A stretch of DNA of 54,307 nucleotides from Nostoc sp. KVJ20 (GCF_001712795.1 NZ_KV757564.1:1-54307), one strand, 5' to 3'. Positions 26,109 through 35,461 are shown, counted from the first letter of the stretch. A program made the numbers and translations. Notes: generated by a model from the sequence alone, not told the origin.

Positions 26109-27251
26109 CTAGGATTTGGTCTTAGGAATTGACCCTTCAATTCCCTCAACATACCAATCCATCGCCAGTTGTCCCCGATCATCCAACACCTTACCCTTTG
26201 GCACTCGCACCATCCCTTTTTGATCTTTCACCGGGCCATCAAAAGGATGTGCAGTACCCTGAATAAACTCATCACGCTTCGCATTCACCAGTTGTTGCAC
26301 ATCAGATGGAATTGCCTGATTCATCGGGGAAATATCCACCATCCCTTCACTAATACCATCCCAAACATCTTGAGGCTTCCAAGTGTTACTCATTACAGCC
26401 AAGGCTTTATCTGTATAGAATTTGCCCCATTTGTTAATAGGTGATGTCAGGTGAGCTTTTTGACCAAACTTACTCATATCAGTGTTGTAGCCAAAAGCAT
26501 AAATATCTTTTTCCTCAGCAAATTGGACAACTGCACCAGAGTCGGTATGCTGTGTTAGTACATCCGCACCTAAATTGACCAAAGCTTGAGCAGCTTCTCT
26601 TTCTTTAGTTGGATCGTACCAACTTTGTACCCACAGTACCTTAACTTTTGCTTGGGGATTTGTTAACCGCACTCCTTGAGTGAATGCACTGATTCCCCGA
26701 ATTACTTCTGGAATTGGGTATGCGCCAATAAAACCAACTACATTTGATTTTGTCATCTTGCCAGCAATCATACCGGTTAAATAACGCGGTTCTTCAAAGC
26801 GTCCCAAATAAGTACCAACATTAGCAGCACGCTTGTATCCTGTACAGTGTTCAAAGATAACATCAGCAAAGTCCTTGGCAACTTTAATTGTTGGGTTCAT
26901 GTAGCCAAAGGAAGTTGTAAAAATCAATTTATTACCATCTAATGCTAGTTGGCGAATCACCCTTTCAGCGTCAGCGCCTTCGTTGACATTTTCGACAAAG
27001 GTAGTTTTTACCTTATCTTGGAGATTGGCTTCCATGTCTCTGCGACCTAAATCATGGGCATAAGTCCAACCAAAATCTCCTACAGTACCCATATAAACAA
27101 ATCCCACCTTCAGAGGTTCATTTACCGCCATAGGTGACGCTGAGAGGGACACATCCGGCTGTGAATTGGAATTTCTACCTTGAAAACAACTAGTTAAGGC
27201 AAAGCTAGATCCTGCTAAAGTGACATACTTTAGAAAATTCCGACGATCCAT
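26109..27251 (-). CDS. BMP-family ABC transporter substrate-binding lipoprotein
   Basis: 380 residues of the basic membrane protein (Bmp/PnrA) family, which bind nucleosides or related compounds for ABC import. The N-terminus carries R-R-N-F-L-K followed by a hydrophobic stretch and lipobox L-T-S-C (cysteine near residue 22), suggesting Tat export and lipidation. Core segments: V-G-F-V-Y-M-G-T-V-G-D-F-G-W near residue 48 and N-L-G-A-D-V-L-T-Q-H-T-D-S near 226. No permease or ATPase gene is nearby. Confidence 0.85.
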   Translation of the reverse strand: MDRRNFLKYVTLAGSSFALTSCFQGRNSNSQPDVSLSASPMAVNEPLKVGFVYMGTVGDFGWTYAHDLGRRDMEANLQDKVKTTFVENVNEGADAERVIRQLALDGNKLIFTTSFGYMNPTIKVAKDFADVIFEHCTGYKRAANVGTYLGRFEEPRYLTGMIAGKMTKSNVVGFIGAYPIPEVIRGISAFTQGVRLTNPQAKVKVLWVQSWYDPTKEREAAQALVNLGADVLTQHTDSGAVVQFAEEKDIYAFGYNTDMSKFGQKAHLTSPINKWGKFYTDKALAVMSNTWKPQDVWDGISEGMVDISPMNQAIPSDVQQLVNAKRDEFIQGTAHPFDGPVKDQKGMVRVPKGKVLDDRGQLAMDWYVEGIEGSIPKTKS

Positions 27252-28057
27252 ATTCTATTGATTGGATTTACCTGTATAAAGGGGTAAAAAGGTTTTTTTG
27301 ACCGCTATTAGCACCAGAAACAGCTTAAATTGGCTACTTATTTAAGTTTAGTTTAATTTTAGCTTTTACTTTTGCTATCAATTTACTTAAGAAATAAGAC
27401 AAATAATGCTTAAATTTATACAAAAAAACCGAAACATACGACGCTAGATAATGAAGCCTTAGCGACGCGATCAGTTGATTTTAGAAAAAATGGTTCTTCA
27501 GCAATATGCCAAAAATTTAATGAAATAGGAAAATAAAACTATGATATTTATTTTTAAGTATTTATATTATTAGCCTACTAACATATAGGACTCATATTTG
27601 ATTTGGTGAAAAAACTCAGTACAACTAAGAAGCCTTCTTGACTGTTGCCTATTGCCTATTGCCTATTGCCTATTGCCTATTGCCTGTTGCCTATTGTCTA
27701 TTGCCTATTGCCTGTCTACGCAAATTCGTTCAGAAATCAAAGCGGATTCCTATAGCATTTCAGGTATGAATTTAGCTTAGTTAATACTGAAGAAGCGAAA
27801 AATTTACTCAGAGGATGTTTTAAAAGTCTTCTGGTTGATAGGAAAACGTTTTATAAGAAGAATTCAGAACTCAGAATGGGCTAAACCTTAGCTATCCGCT
27901 AACAGAATTGAATTGGAGTCCGACTAGGTAATGAATATTGGTTTAAAATCTTGCCCGTAAGTGGCGCGAAAAAATTAAATTAAAATATTCTCGCCTTAAA
28001 ACTCTATCCCTTTATGGATGGAGTATTCACCAATTCTGACTCCTGTTTTATGGCTCC
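27252..28057. repeat. Long intergenic region with TTGCCTA heptamers and copied segments
   Basis: 27641-27715 carries about nine copies of TTGCCTA (some TTGCCTG, TTGTCTA). 27850-27906 holds TTTTATAAGAAGAATTCAG and GCTAAACCTTAGCTATCCGC. The first recurs at 38793-38811 and the second, inverted, at about 38885-38908. No gene is supported. Confidence 0.7.
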
Positions 28058-28087
28058 CTAAATTCCCCTTAAAAAAGGGGAATTTAG
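28058..28087. terminator. Strong hairpin downstream of the glycosyltransferase gene
   Basis: CTAAATTCCCCTT and AAGGGGAATTTAG, a perfect 13-bp stem with an AAAA loop. It lies about 53 bp past the stop of the minus-strand gene. No clear T-run on the minus strand, so the terminator role is probable but not certain. Confidence 0.5.
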
Positions 28088-28139
28088 GAAGATATCAACA
28101 AGTGCCTAAATTACAGCCGAACACTTTTAAAACATCCTC

Positions 28140-28910
28140 TCAGCGATTTGTGAGCATTCCTTGAGTAATTCGCTGTTTAAGTACACGATAAAAAAATAAT
28201 GGAATACCTACAACATAACGATCCCATAGACGAGTAGGTTCAGTAATTAAGCGTGTTAACCACTCAAGACCATTATCAGTCAGCCAACGTGGGCCACGAT
28301 ATATAGAGTCAGTATAAAAATCTAGACAAGCACCTAAAGGTAAAAAGACAGTAGTTTCAATTTTATTGAAGTTATCTAAAATCCAGCGTTCCTGTAACGG
28401 CATCCCAAAACCAATATATAAAATATCTGGTTTAAATTTATTAATTTTGTCTATTACCAAATCATTCTCTTTTCCTGATTTATCAAAATAACCATGATGT
28501 CCGTGTATACGCAAATTAGGCGCAATTGCTAGTAACTTAGTAATTGCTTTATCGACTACGCCGGGTTTTCCAGCTAACAAAAATAAAGAAAGGTTTTCTC
28601 TCTCACATTTTAATGCTAAATCTTCTATGTAATCTGGCGCTGTCATGCGATGTACAGATTGCACTGAATAACCATTGAATCTAGCTCCTATCAATACACC
28701 AAATCCGTCACAAAATACTAAATCAGCCTTATTCAAGAAATCTCGATACCAATACTTTTCGTAGGCTAAATTCATAGCTTTGATATTGACATTTCCTACA
28801 ATTGTCTTTTTTTTGCTTTTGGCTGCTTCTATTAAATAATCTATTAATTCTTCTACTTTAACTTTATGAAATCTTGTATCAAGCAACTTTACTTCAGGAA
28901 AAGTTTTCAT
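28140..28910 (-). CDS. WecG/TagA/CpsF-family glycosyltransferase (GT26)
   Basis: 256 residues. This family transfers N-acetylmannosamine(-uronate) or related sugars in teichoic-acid-like, capsule or exopolysaccharide assembly at the inner face of the membrane. Motifs: F-C-D-G-F-G near residue 68, G-K-P-G-V-V near 112, P-D-I-L-Y-I-G-F-G-M-P-L-Q-E near 166, and R-G-P-R-W near 207. A 250-bp AT-rich gap (28911-29160, no convincing gene) separates it from a second glycosyltransferase in the same direction, so the two probably act in one exopolysaccharide pathway. Confidence 0.88.
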   Translation of the reverse strand: MKTFPEVKLLDTRFHKVKVEELIDYLIEAAKSKKKTIVGNVNIKAMNLAYEKYWYRDFLNKADLVFCDGFGVLIGARFNGYSVQSVHRMTAPDYIEDLALKCERENLSLFLLAGKPGVVDKAITKLLAIAPNLRIHGHHGYFDKSGKENDLVIDKINKFKPDILYIGFGMPLQERWILDNFNKIETTVFLPLGACLDFYTDSIYRGPRWLTDNGLEWLTRLITEPTRLWDRYVVGIPLFFYRVLKQRITQGMLTNR

Positions 28911-29160
28911 TTTTTTACCTCATTTATTAAAGAGAGAACACACTAAATCTAAAAAGATATGAGCAATAATACTAATGAATTGAGCATTCCCTTGATTGTT
29001 AATAATATCAATCTCATATTTTTTAATGCCTGCTATCCTTCTACAGTATGAATTGTGTATTTTTTTAAGTTCAGTATATTTATGTAGATTGCATAAATCG
29101 CTTAAGCACAAGGGTTGCAATATAACTAAAATAACTGCCCATCTTAAATCAAGAACGCTC

Positions 29161-30228
29161 TTAATTTGCAACTGTTGCATAAATATATTTCAAAGATACA
29201 AAATAATCTTTTATATCCAAGTGTTTAACTCTGACTCGTGCATTGTTTCCCAGAGTTATTCTCAGATTTTCATCTGTAATTAAGGATTGCATTGTTTCTG
29301 ATAATTGTTGAATATCCCCCGGATTAACTAATAAACCATTCTGGTCTTGAGTAACTATCTCAGGTATTCCTCCTACTGCGGTAGTGATAACTGCCAAACC
29401 CCAACTCATTGCTTCTAGTAGTGCCATAGGAAGACCTTCATTGTAGGAAGGTAATACAAATACATCAGCTTTATTTAAAAGCTCGTCGCGTTTTTCTTGG
29501 TCTACCCAGTCAAGAATAGTGATGTAGTTAATAAGATTTAGAGTTAGAATCAAACTGCGAGCTTGTTCTACATCTCCATCCCCTGCCATAACTAACTTTG
29601 CTCGGCTTTGTTGATCAGCAGGTATAGAAGCAAATGCCTTAATTAAATCAAATGCACCTTTGCGCTCACCAATGCGCCCTAAAAATAAGAAAAATATCTG
29701 CTTGGAATCTATCCTCTGTGGGATTTGTGCAGGAATTTTTACTGGATTAGGGAGAATAATAACTTTCTCTGATTTCAAACCAAGATTTTCAATATAAAAT
29801 TTTTTCCAGCTATCTGATAAAACAATAAAATTGGTAGATTTACGAAATGACCAACTGAGCCACTGCTTAAGCAATTGAGGAAGTTTAGAGTAAAATAAAT
29901 GAAAATCAGCACTATGAGTATGAATAATTACTGGTTTTTGAAATAGCCAACCAATAATAGTAGTAATCGAGTGACGAAAAGCACTACCTCTATCTGAAAC
30001 ATGAATGTGAATTAGGTCAGTTTTTTGGTTTAATAAGTTCCAAAATAACTTAGTTATTGCTTGCAAAAACACTAACGCCTTATGGACAGTAGAGCCATTC
30101 GGTAAAGTAGTAATATGTGTAATTTGAATATCAGATGTAGTTTCTTCAAGAATGAGTTTTTCCACAGAAACTATTCCACCTTGGCGCTCTAAGCTTTCGC
30201 CTAACATAGTAATTTTCATGGGACTCAT
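29161..30228 (-). CDS. Glycosyltransferase family 4
   Basis: 355 residues with a GT-B fold: Rossmann-like N-terminal domain, F-L-G-R-I-G-E-R-K-G-A-F-D near residue 183, and the nucleotide-sugar E-x7-E motif within N-E-G-L-P-M-A-L-L-E-A near residue 268. Retaining GT4 enzymes build lipopolysaccharide, capsule or exopolysaccharide. The acceptor cannot be deduced. Same strand as the GT26 gene. Confidence 0.87.
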   Translation of the reverse strand: MSPMKITMLGESLERQGGIVSVEKLILEETTSDIQITHITTLPNGSTVHKALVFLQAITKLFWNLLNQKTDLIHIHVSDRGSAFRHSITTIIGWLFQKPVIIHTHSADFHLFYSKLPQLLKQWLSWSFRKSTNFIVLSDSWKKFYIENLGLKSEKVIILPNPVKIPAQIPQRIDSKQIFFLFLGRIGERKGAFDLIKAFASIPADQQSRAKLVMAGDGDVEQARSLILTLNLINYITILDWVDQEKRDELLNKADVFVLPSYNEGLPMALLEAMSWGLAVITTAVGGIPEIVTQDQNGLLVNPGDIQQLSETMQSLITDENLRITLGNNARVRVKHLDIKDYFVSLKYIYATVAN

Positions 30229-30674
30229 AATTGCTATTAATCTATTTTTTAAATTCAGTATGCTGCATTGGGCGCGATCGCGGCTCCAAAGATTCCCTAA
30301 ATATGCACTTCTGAGATTCTACACTATTACTTACCTCCATAACAAAAACTTGCCTGTAATAGTACGTTTTTGACGTGCCTTAAAAAGTATAGCTGGTAAC
30401 CAGTGAAGTGCTGGGGGTTTTAAAGCCTTTCAGGAGTGGGGGAGAGGTTTCAAGCAGCTATCTTGCTAATTTTTAAACATTTAAAACGTTTACTTAAGTA
30501 ATTTTAAGTTTTTAATCCTGTAGAGTATATCATGTATCATGTCGATAGCCAAGACAATATAAAAAAAACTGAACTTTACTTATTTTTGACAGTGGTTTGG
30601 GCTTAAGTTGTCTACCAATAAAACCAAAGTAGAGACGTGAAATTTCGCGTCTCTAATTTTCTGCGTAGGAACCC
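30229..30674. other. Intergenic, repeats only
   Basis: Contains a GCGATCGC-bearing stretch near 30274, a CTGGGGGTTTTAAAGCC repeat-like segment near 30411, and an AGAGACGTGAAATTTCGCGTCTCT palindrome near 30632. No gene is seen. Confidence 0.45.
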
Positions 30675-32180
30675 TTACGCCTTAAACGTCAACACCGGAC
30701 TCAACCGTGCCACAACATCAATCATTTCTGCCTGAACCTGCACATCAATCACAGACTGAATTGGTTTGTAAGCAGCGGGTGCTTCTTCAATGCGGCGTTC
30801 TTGACGCAGGGTGATGCAGTCTACCCCAGTTAATCCCAGTTCTGCCTCACTTTCAGATGCACCTCTGCGATTGAGGTCGAAGCGAGAATGAATTCTTCCC
30901 GCCCCGTGTGAGGCCGAATTACAAAATGCTGGATTGCCTCTACCCACCATGAGATAAGAATAAGCACCCATTGAACCTGGGATAATCACTGGTTGCCCTA
31001 GATGGGCGGGACAAGCGCCCTTGCGTGTTATCCACTTCTCAATTTTGGATTTTGGATTCTGGATTTTAGATTGGAGAGATTTTGTATACAACGTCTCTAC
31101 ATCTTCAAGTTGTGGCAAGGTGATGTTATGCGGCAAGTCATAAACTAGAGGTGCTTCAACATCTTTGTATACTTCTCGTAAACGCATACGTAGTAATTCC
31201 GCTAACAGCAGGCGATTGACAAAGGCATAGTTAGCAGCAGTGGCTTCAGCTTGTAGGTAACTGGCGACTAATTCGGGGTGAGAATAAGTAGAGAGAGGAA
31301 AAATCTGAGACTCAGGGTATTTCAGACCTTTTTGCCAAGTCGCCTTAGCTTTATCTCGCCACATTCCCCCAATATATTTACCCACGTTTCGAGAACCAGA
31401 GTGAATCATAAAAGCTAGCTGTCCTTCGCGCACTCCCCAAGCGTGGGCAAGTGTGCGATTTTCGACTTTATCAACCCGTTGCACTTCTACAAAATGATTA
31501 CCACCGCCAATAGTTGCCAGTCCGCCATCGCGTACTAGTCCAGCATCGGGAACTAATTCTTCAGGCGCCAGTTTCCAGTTACCATCCATTGAACCACCTA
31601 AGAAGATGCGTTCGCTCTCTTGGGCAAGTTGTTGCAAATCAGATTTAACTACACTCCCCGTAGGCTTATCTAGCATGACATCCAACCAAGCGGGGACTCC
31701 ATACTGAAATAGCGATCGCATTGCGTGAGCAGTCATCGTCACGTCACGCGTACCGAAGAAGTAATCCCCCTTCATGCGTTCTACAAATTGGTCGCGCTTT
31801 GCCAGAAATTCGTCGATTGTCAAATCAGCAACATGCAAGCGCATCCCACAATTGATGTCAGAACCGACAGCACCAGGGATGACCTGACCCACAGTTTCTA
31901 CGACTGAACCAATGGCAACACCCGCATCACCTGGGTGAAAGTCAGGCGTGGCACAGGCACGACAAACACATCCACCTGACGGGTGGCGGACGCTTGCCAA
32001 ATTCGCTAACTGCTTCAGTGCCTTAGCTTCTACGGGAAAATCTTCCGGTAGTAATACTTCTGCTACAGGGGCATCAGGAGAATTAACTAGACGAACTGAA
32101 TAAGTGGAATTGTTATAAGTTACATCTAAACCTTGCCGCTCTAAAGCACGCAAGAGACGTTTCAGATTTTTTGGCTGCAT
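30675..32180 (-). CDS. rtcB: tRNA-splicing/repair RNA ligase RtcB
   Basis: GTP- and Mn-dependent RNA ligase joining 2',3'-cyclic-phosphate and 5'-OH ends. 501 residues with the family sequence: G-S-D-I-N-C-G-M-R near residue 106 (metal cysteine), G-G-G-N-H-F-V-E near 234, H-S-G-S-R-N-V-G near 263, and S-A-S-H-G-A-G-R near 421 (guanylated histidine). A 12-residue repeat-encoded insert lies at about 369-380 (see 31040-31075). No archease or rtcA is adjacent. The 5' leader carries a strong hairpin at 32273-32303. Confidence 0.95.
   Translation of the reverse strand: MQPKNLKRLLRALERQGLDVTYNNSTYSVRLVNSPDAPVAEVLLPEDFPVEAKALKQLANLASVRHPSGGCVCRACATPDFHPGDAGVAIGSVVETVGQVIPGAVGSDINCGMRLHVADLTIDEFLAKRDQFVERMKGDYFFGTRDVTMTAHAMRSLFQYGVPAWLDVMLDKPTGSVVKSDLQQLAQESERIFLGGSMDGNWKLAPEELVPDAGLVRDGGLATIGGGNHFVEVQRVDKVENRTLAHAWGVREGQLAFMIHSGSRNVGKYIGGMWRDKAKATWQKGLKYPESQIFPLSTYSHPELVASYLQAEATAANYAFVNRLLLAELLRMRLREVYKDVEAPLVYDLPHNITLPQLEDVETLYTKSLQSKIQNPKSKIEKWITRKGACPAHLGQPVIIPGSMGAYSYLMVGRGNPAFCNSASHGAGRIHSRFDLNRRGASESEAELGLTGVDCITLRQERRIEEAPAAYKPIQSVIDVQVQAEMIDVVARLSPVLTFKA
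31040..31075 (-). repeat. In-frame repeat insert inside rtcB
   Basis: 36 bp of the TCTAAAATCCAGAATCC type (minus strand) encode SLQSKIQNPKSK-like residues. This is the same peptide string (SKIQNPKS) as in the RecJ insert, and the same DNA repeat found between genes (for example 21110-21132). Confidence 0.75.
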
Positions 32181-32272
32181 GAAAACTCCAAATAGAGTCT
32201 TAAAAAAGACCCTTTTTTGTGAAGAAATGAGGAGACTTGGGTTCAGCAGCCGCGTCTCAAGTGGTGCGGAGG

Positions 32273-32303
32273 GTTGTTTTCTCTATAATTCTGAGAAAAC
32301 AAC
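32273..32303. promoter_or_regulatory. Hairpin in the rtcB 5' region
   Basis: GTTGTTTTCTC and GAGAAAACAAC, a perfect 11-bp stem with a 9-nt loop, 93 bp upstream of the rtcB start. It may be a leader structure or an operator. The remaining 32181-32464 shows nothing else. Confidence 0.4.
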
Positions 32304-32464
32304 AGGTTAATTCTGACTAATGTGGTTATATAGCCTTAATAACACACACTTTCAGCAGATGACAAGTGTTTTGTAGTACGTTGTATTTTTGATGGGCAAC
32401 GGTTACTCGGCTAAACCAAACTTGTAAAGAGATTTGAAGTTTAGAGAAAAACTTTTAAAAATCT

Positions 32465-32497
32465 CTAGACTCTCTAGCCGGCTAGAGAGTCTAGGAT
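32465..32497 (+). promoter_or_regulatory. MerR-type operator/promoter of the copZ-copA cluster
   Basis: A perfect 30-bp palindrome without spacer (CTAGACTCTCTAGCC and its complement). It is framed by TAGACT (32466-32471) as a -35-like hexamer and TAGGAT (32492-32497) as a -10-like hexamer, 20 bp apart. An overlong 19-20-bp spacer filled by a palindrome is the hallmark of MerR-family metal promoters (CueR, ZntR). The MerR gene at 35462-35902 is the obvious candidate. Binding is inferred. Confidence 0.6.
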
Positions 32498-32600
32498 AAA
32501 TTCAAGGCGACTCTCTTTCCAGTTATTTCTGACTGTTGACAGATGTCCCTCAGTCATCCAGCTTGGTTTGGCAAGGTTGTTCATTTTATCCCGTAAATCT

Positions 32601-32795
32601 ATGACTCTCCAACTCACAGTTCCCAGCATGTCTTGTTCTGTTTGTGCAAGCAAGATCACCAAAGCACTTCAGGCAGTCGATGCTAATGCTAGTGTTCAAG
32701 CTGATCCAACAACCAAGCTTGTCAGTGTAGAAACTCAAGCATCAGAAACAACAATTAAGGAAGCATTGGCTGCTGCTGGCTATCCAGTTGCTTAA
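32601..32795 (+). CDS. copZ: Copper chaperone, heavy-metal-associated domain (CopZ/Atx1-like)
   Basis: 64 residues, a single HMA domain with the Cu(I) site M-S-C-S-V-C (cysteines near 12 and 15) and the ferredoxin-like pattern ending A-G-Y-P-V-A. I choose the ATG at 32601; a TTG at 32568 would add 11 unrelated residues. It should carry Cu(I) to the adjacent ATPase, 85 bp downstream. Confidence 0.9.
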   Translation: MTLQLTVPSMSCSVCASKITKALQAVDANASVQADPTTKLVSVETQASETTIKEALAAAGYPVA

Positions 32796-32796
32796 G

Positions 32797-32880
32797 GGGA
32801 CTGGGGACTGGGTACTGGTAGAATTACCAATTCCTAATCCCCAATCCCTAATCCCCAACCCCTAATCCCCAATCCCCAAT
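32797..32880. repeat. GGGGACT / CCCCAAT repeats between copZ and copA
   Basis: GGGGACTGGGGACTGGG followed by CCTAATCCCCAATCCC arrays that end exactly at the copA ATG. The two halves are partly complementary and can fold into a hairpin over the region where a ribosome site is expected. Confidence 0.85.
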
Positions 32881-35208
32881 ATGGATACTCTCACACTCAA
32901 ACTTCGAGGCATGAGTTGCGCCGCTTGCGCCAACAACATCGAAAAGGCAATTCGCTCTGTTCCTGGAGTAAGGGATTGCAACGTTAACTTTGGAGCAGAA
33001 CAAGCTACCATCAAGTACGATCGCTCTTTAGCCAGTTTAGAGAAAATCCAAAGTGCGATCGCATCTGCGGGATACTCTTCTTACTCACTCCAGGAAGAAT
33101 TGCTCTCTGAAGAAGATGATGCTGAAAAAGCAAGTAGGGAAGCATTACAGCACCAACTCTTCCTCAAGGTAATGGTGGGAGGTGTAATCAGCATTTTCCT
33201 ACTTTTGGGGTCGTTGCCGATGATGACTGGGCTGAACTTACCCTTAATTCCAAGTTTTCTTGAGAATCCTTGGGTGCAATTAGTGCTGACAACACCCATT
33301 GTCTTTTGGTGTGGTGGATCTTTTTATCGGAATGGCTGGAAATCCCTCAAACGCCATACAGCGACGATGGACACGCTGATTGCTTTGGGTACAAGTGCAG
33401 CCTATCTATATTCTTTGCTTGTCACTGTTTTCCCGAAATTTTTTATTGCTCAAGGCTTGATACCTCATATTTATTATGAAGTTGCTGCCATTGTCATTAC
33501 CTTAATTTTGCTGGGGCGGTTGTTGGAAAATCGCGCTAGGGGACAAACTTCTGAAGCCATCCGCAAACTCATCGGACTGCAAGCCAAAGATGCCAGAGTT
33601 ATCCGTGATGGTGTGGAAATTGATGTTCCCATCGCCGAAGTCAAAATTAACGATGTAATTTTGGTGCGTCCCGGTGAAAAGATTCCCCTAGATGGCGAAG
33701 TGATTGCAGGTGCTTCGACGGTAGATGAAGCGATGGTGACTGGTGAAAGTTTGCCAGTTAAAAAGCAGCCAGGAGATGAGGTGATTGGGGCGACGATTAA
33801 CGGTGCGGGTGCTTTTCAGTTTCGGGTGACACGAGTCGGAAATGATACGTTTTTGGCTCAAATCGTTAAATTAGTGCAACAAGCACAAGGTTCTAAAGCA
33901 CCTATTCAGCGCTTGGCAGATCAAGTTACAGGATGGTTTGTACCAGCTGTGATTGCCGTTGCGATCGCTACTTTTGTCATTTGGTTTAACTTCACTGGCA
34001 ACCTCACTCTAGCCACAATGACAACGGTGGGTGTACTGATTATCGCTTGTCCCTGTGCTTTAGGTTTAGCTACCCCCACTTCTGTCATGGTGGGGACAGG
34101 TAAAGGTGCAGAAAATGGCATTTTGATTAAGGGTGCTGACAGCTTAGAATTAGCACACAAAATTCAAACGATCGTTCTAGATAAAACTGGCACTTTGACT
34201 CAGGGGAAACCGACAGTTACAGACTTTGTAACTGTTAACGGCACAGCTAATGGTAATGAAATCAAGCTTTTACAGTTAGCAGCAACAGTGGAACGAAATT
34301 CTGAGCATCCTTTAGCTGAAGCGGTTGTGAAATATGCTCAGTCTCAAGAAGTGAGTTTAACAGAGCCAGAGAACTTCCTAGCTAATGCAGGTAGTGGAGT
34401 CCAAGCAGTTGTTGCAAATCAGCTTGTACAAATTGGTACACAACGCTGGTTAACAGAACTTGGAATTAACAGCATGAGTCTCCAGCAGTATCAAGATGCG
34501 TGGGAAGCGGCTGGTAAAACAGTCATTTTGATTGCTGTAGATGGCGAACTACAAGGAATAATGGGTATTGCCGATGCCCTTAAACCTTCATCAACAGCAG
34601 TGGTGAAAGCATTACAGAAGTTAGGTTTAGAAGTAGTAATGCTCACCGGAGATAATCGAAAAACTGCTGATGCGATCGCTCTGCAAGTTGGCATTGAGCG
34701 AATCTTTGCCGAAGTCCGTCCAGATCAGAAAGCGGCGATTATTCAATCCCTTCAAAAAGGGGGACTGGGGACTAGGGACTGGGGACTAGGGAAATTTCTT
34801 CCCAATACCCAATCCCCAGTACCCAATCCCCAATCCCTTGTCGCAATGGTAGGTGATGGCATAAATGATGCGCCAGCCCTAGCCCAAGCTGATGTGGGAA
34901 TTGCCATTGGTACGGGAACAGATGTTGCGATCGCAGCTAGCGATATCACCCTAATTTCTGGAGATTTGCAAGGAATTGTCACAGCAATTCAACTCAGCCG
35001 TGCCACCATCAACAATATCAGGCAAAATCTCTTCTTTGCCTTTATTTACAACGTCATTGGTATTCCCATTGCGGCGGGAATTCTGTTTCCCATCTTTGGT
35101 TGGTTACTCAATCCAATTATCGCCGGGGCTGCGATGGCTCTTTCTTCGCTCTCTGTCGTTAGTAATGCCCTCAGATTGCGTAACTTTCAACCAAAAACTA
35201 TCTCATAA
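32881..35208 (+). CDS. copA: Cu(I)-exporting P1B-1-type ATPase
   Basis: 775 residues. One N-terminal HMA domain (G-M-S-C-A-A-C near residue 10), eight-helix P1B core, actuator T-G-E-S near 286, membrane site C-P-C near 390-392, phosphorylation site D-K-T-G-T near 434, S-E-H-P near 480, and hinge G-D-G-I-N-D near 658. Helix 8 carries M-A-L-S-S, which with CPC marks Cu(I) specificity. About 26 residues (627-652) encoded by intergenic-type repeats are inserted five residues before V-G-D-G-I-N-D. The start codon directly follows a repeat without Shine-Dalgarno. Operon with copZ and the small gene at 35228. Confidence 0.93.
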   Translation: MDTLTLKLRGMSCAACANNIEKAIRSVPGVRDCNVNFGAEQATIKYDRSLASLEKIQSAIASAGYSSYSLQEELLSEEDDAEKASREALQHQLFLKVMVGGVISIFLLLGSLPMMTGLNLPLIPSFLENPWVQLVLTTPIVFWCGGSFYRNGWKSLKRHTATMDTLIALGTSAAYLYSLLVTVFPKFFIAQGLIPHIYYEVAAIVITLILLGRLLENRARGQTSEAIRKLIGLQAKDARVIRDGVEIDVPIAEVKINDVILVRPGEKIPLDGEVIAGASTVDEAMVTGESLPVKKQPGDEVIGATINGAGAFQFRVTRVGNDTFLAQIVKLVQQAQGSKAPIQRLADQVTGWFVPAVIAVAIATFVIWFNFTGNLTLATMTTVGVLIIACPCALGLATPTSVMVGTGKGAENGILIKGADSLELAHKIQTIVLDKTGTLTQGKPTVTDFVTVNGTANGNEIKLLQLAATVERNSEHPLAEAVVKYAQSQEVSLTEPENFLANAGSGVQAVVANQLVQIGTQRWLTELGINSMSLQQYQDAWEAAGKTVILIAVDGELQGIMGIADALKPSSTAVVKALQKLGLEVVMLTGDNRKTADAIALQVGIERIFAEVRPDQKAAIIQSLQKGGLGTRDWGLGKFLPNTQSPVPNPQSLVAMVGDGINDAPALAQADVGIAIGTGTDVAIAASDITLISGDLQGIVTAIQLSRATINNIRQNLFFAFIYNVIGIPIAAGILFPIFGWLLNPIIAGAAMALSSLSVVSNALRLRNFQPKTIS
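34761..34842 (+). repeat. In-frame repeat insert inside copA
   Basis: GGGACTGGGGACTAGGGACT arrays are followed by ATACCCAATCCCCAGTACCC arrays, an imperfect inverted pair around AAATTTCTT. They encode a Gly/Trp/Asp/Leu then Pro/Asn/Gln/Ser run between L-Q-K and V-A-M-V-G-D-G. The mRNA could form a long hairpin here. Confidence 0.8.
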
Positions 35209-35227
35209 TTTCAGGGTAATTTAGCAA

Positions 35228-35455
35228 ATGTTCAGTAAAAAAATGCTTTGGGGAAGCCTGATAGCTTTAGTGCTTCTCACTGGAACATCAGGTGTAACAT
35301 TAGCAGAAATGCCAGCCCACTCGTCAGAGCAAACCAGCCAATTCCAGCGCATAGAGCAACCTTTGGGCTTGAAAGTCGGTGTTGCGATCGCTGGTTTAGC
35401 TTTTATCGGACTAGAGTTGTGGTGGTTTCTTCTCTATAAAAGTCCTGATTCCTAA
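35228..35455 (+). CDS. Small secreted/membrane protein in the copA operon
   Basis: 75 residues: signal peptide (about 1-26, cut near L-A-E), a short polar stretch, then one transmembrane helix (about 50-69) rich in Leu, Trp and Phe (E-L-W-W-F-L-L-Y). It lies 19 bp after copA and ends 6 bp before the convergent merR gene. The context suggests an accessory to copper handling. No metal motif beyond Met/His residues (M-P-A-H) and no family I recognise. Confidence 0.65.
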   Translation: MFSKKMLWGSLIALVLLTGTSGVTLAEMPAHSSEQTSQFQRIEQPLGLKVGVAIAGLAFIGLELWWFLLYKSPDS

Positions 35456-35461
35456 TTGGTG

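Noticed and set aside
28920..29180. 86-codon minus-strand ORF between the glycosyltransferases
   Set aside because: AT-rich, overlaps the end of the GT4 gene, and has no motif or ribosome site.
32221..32270. tRNA-like GGGTTCAGCAGCCG stretch near rtcB
   Set aside because: It recalls a T-arm, but no cloverleaf can be drawn around it.
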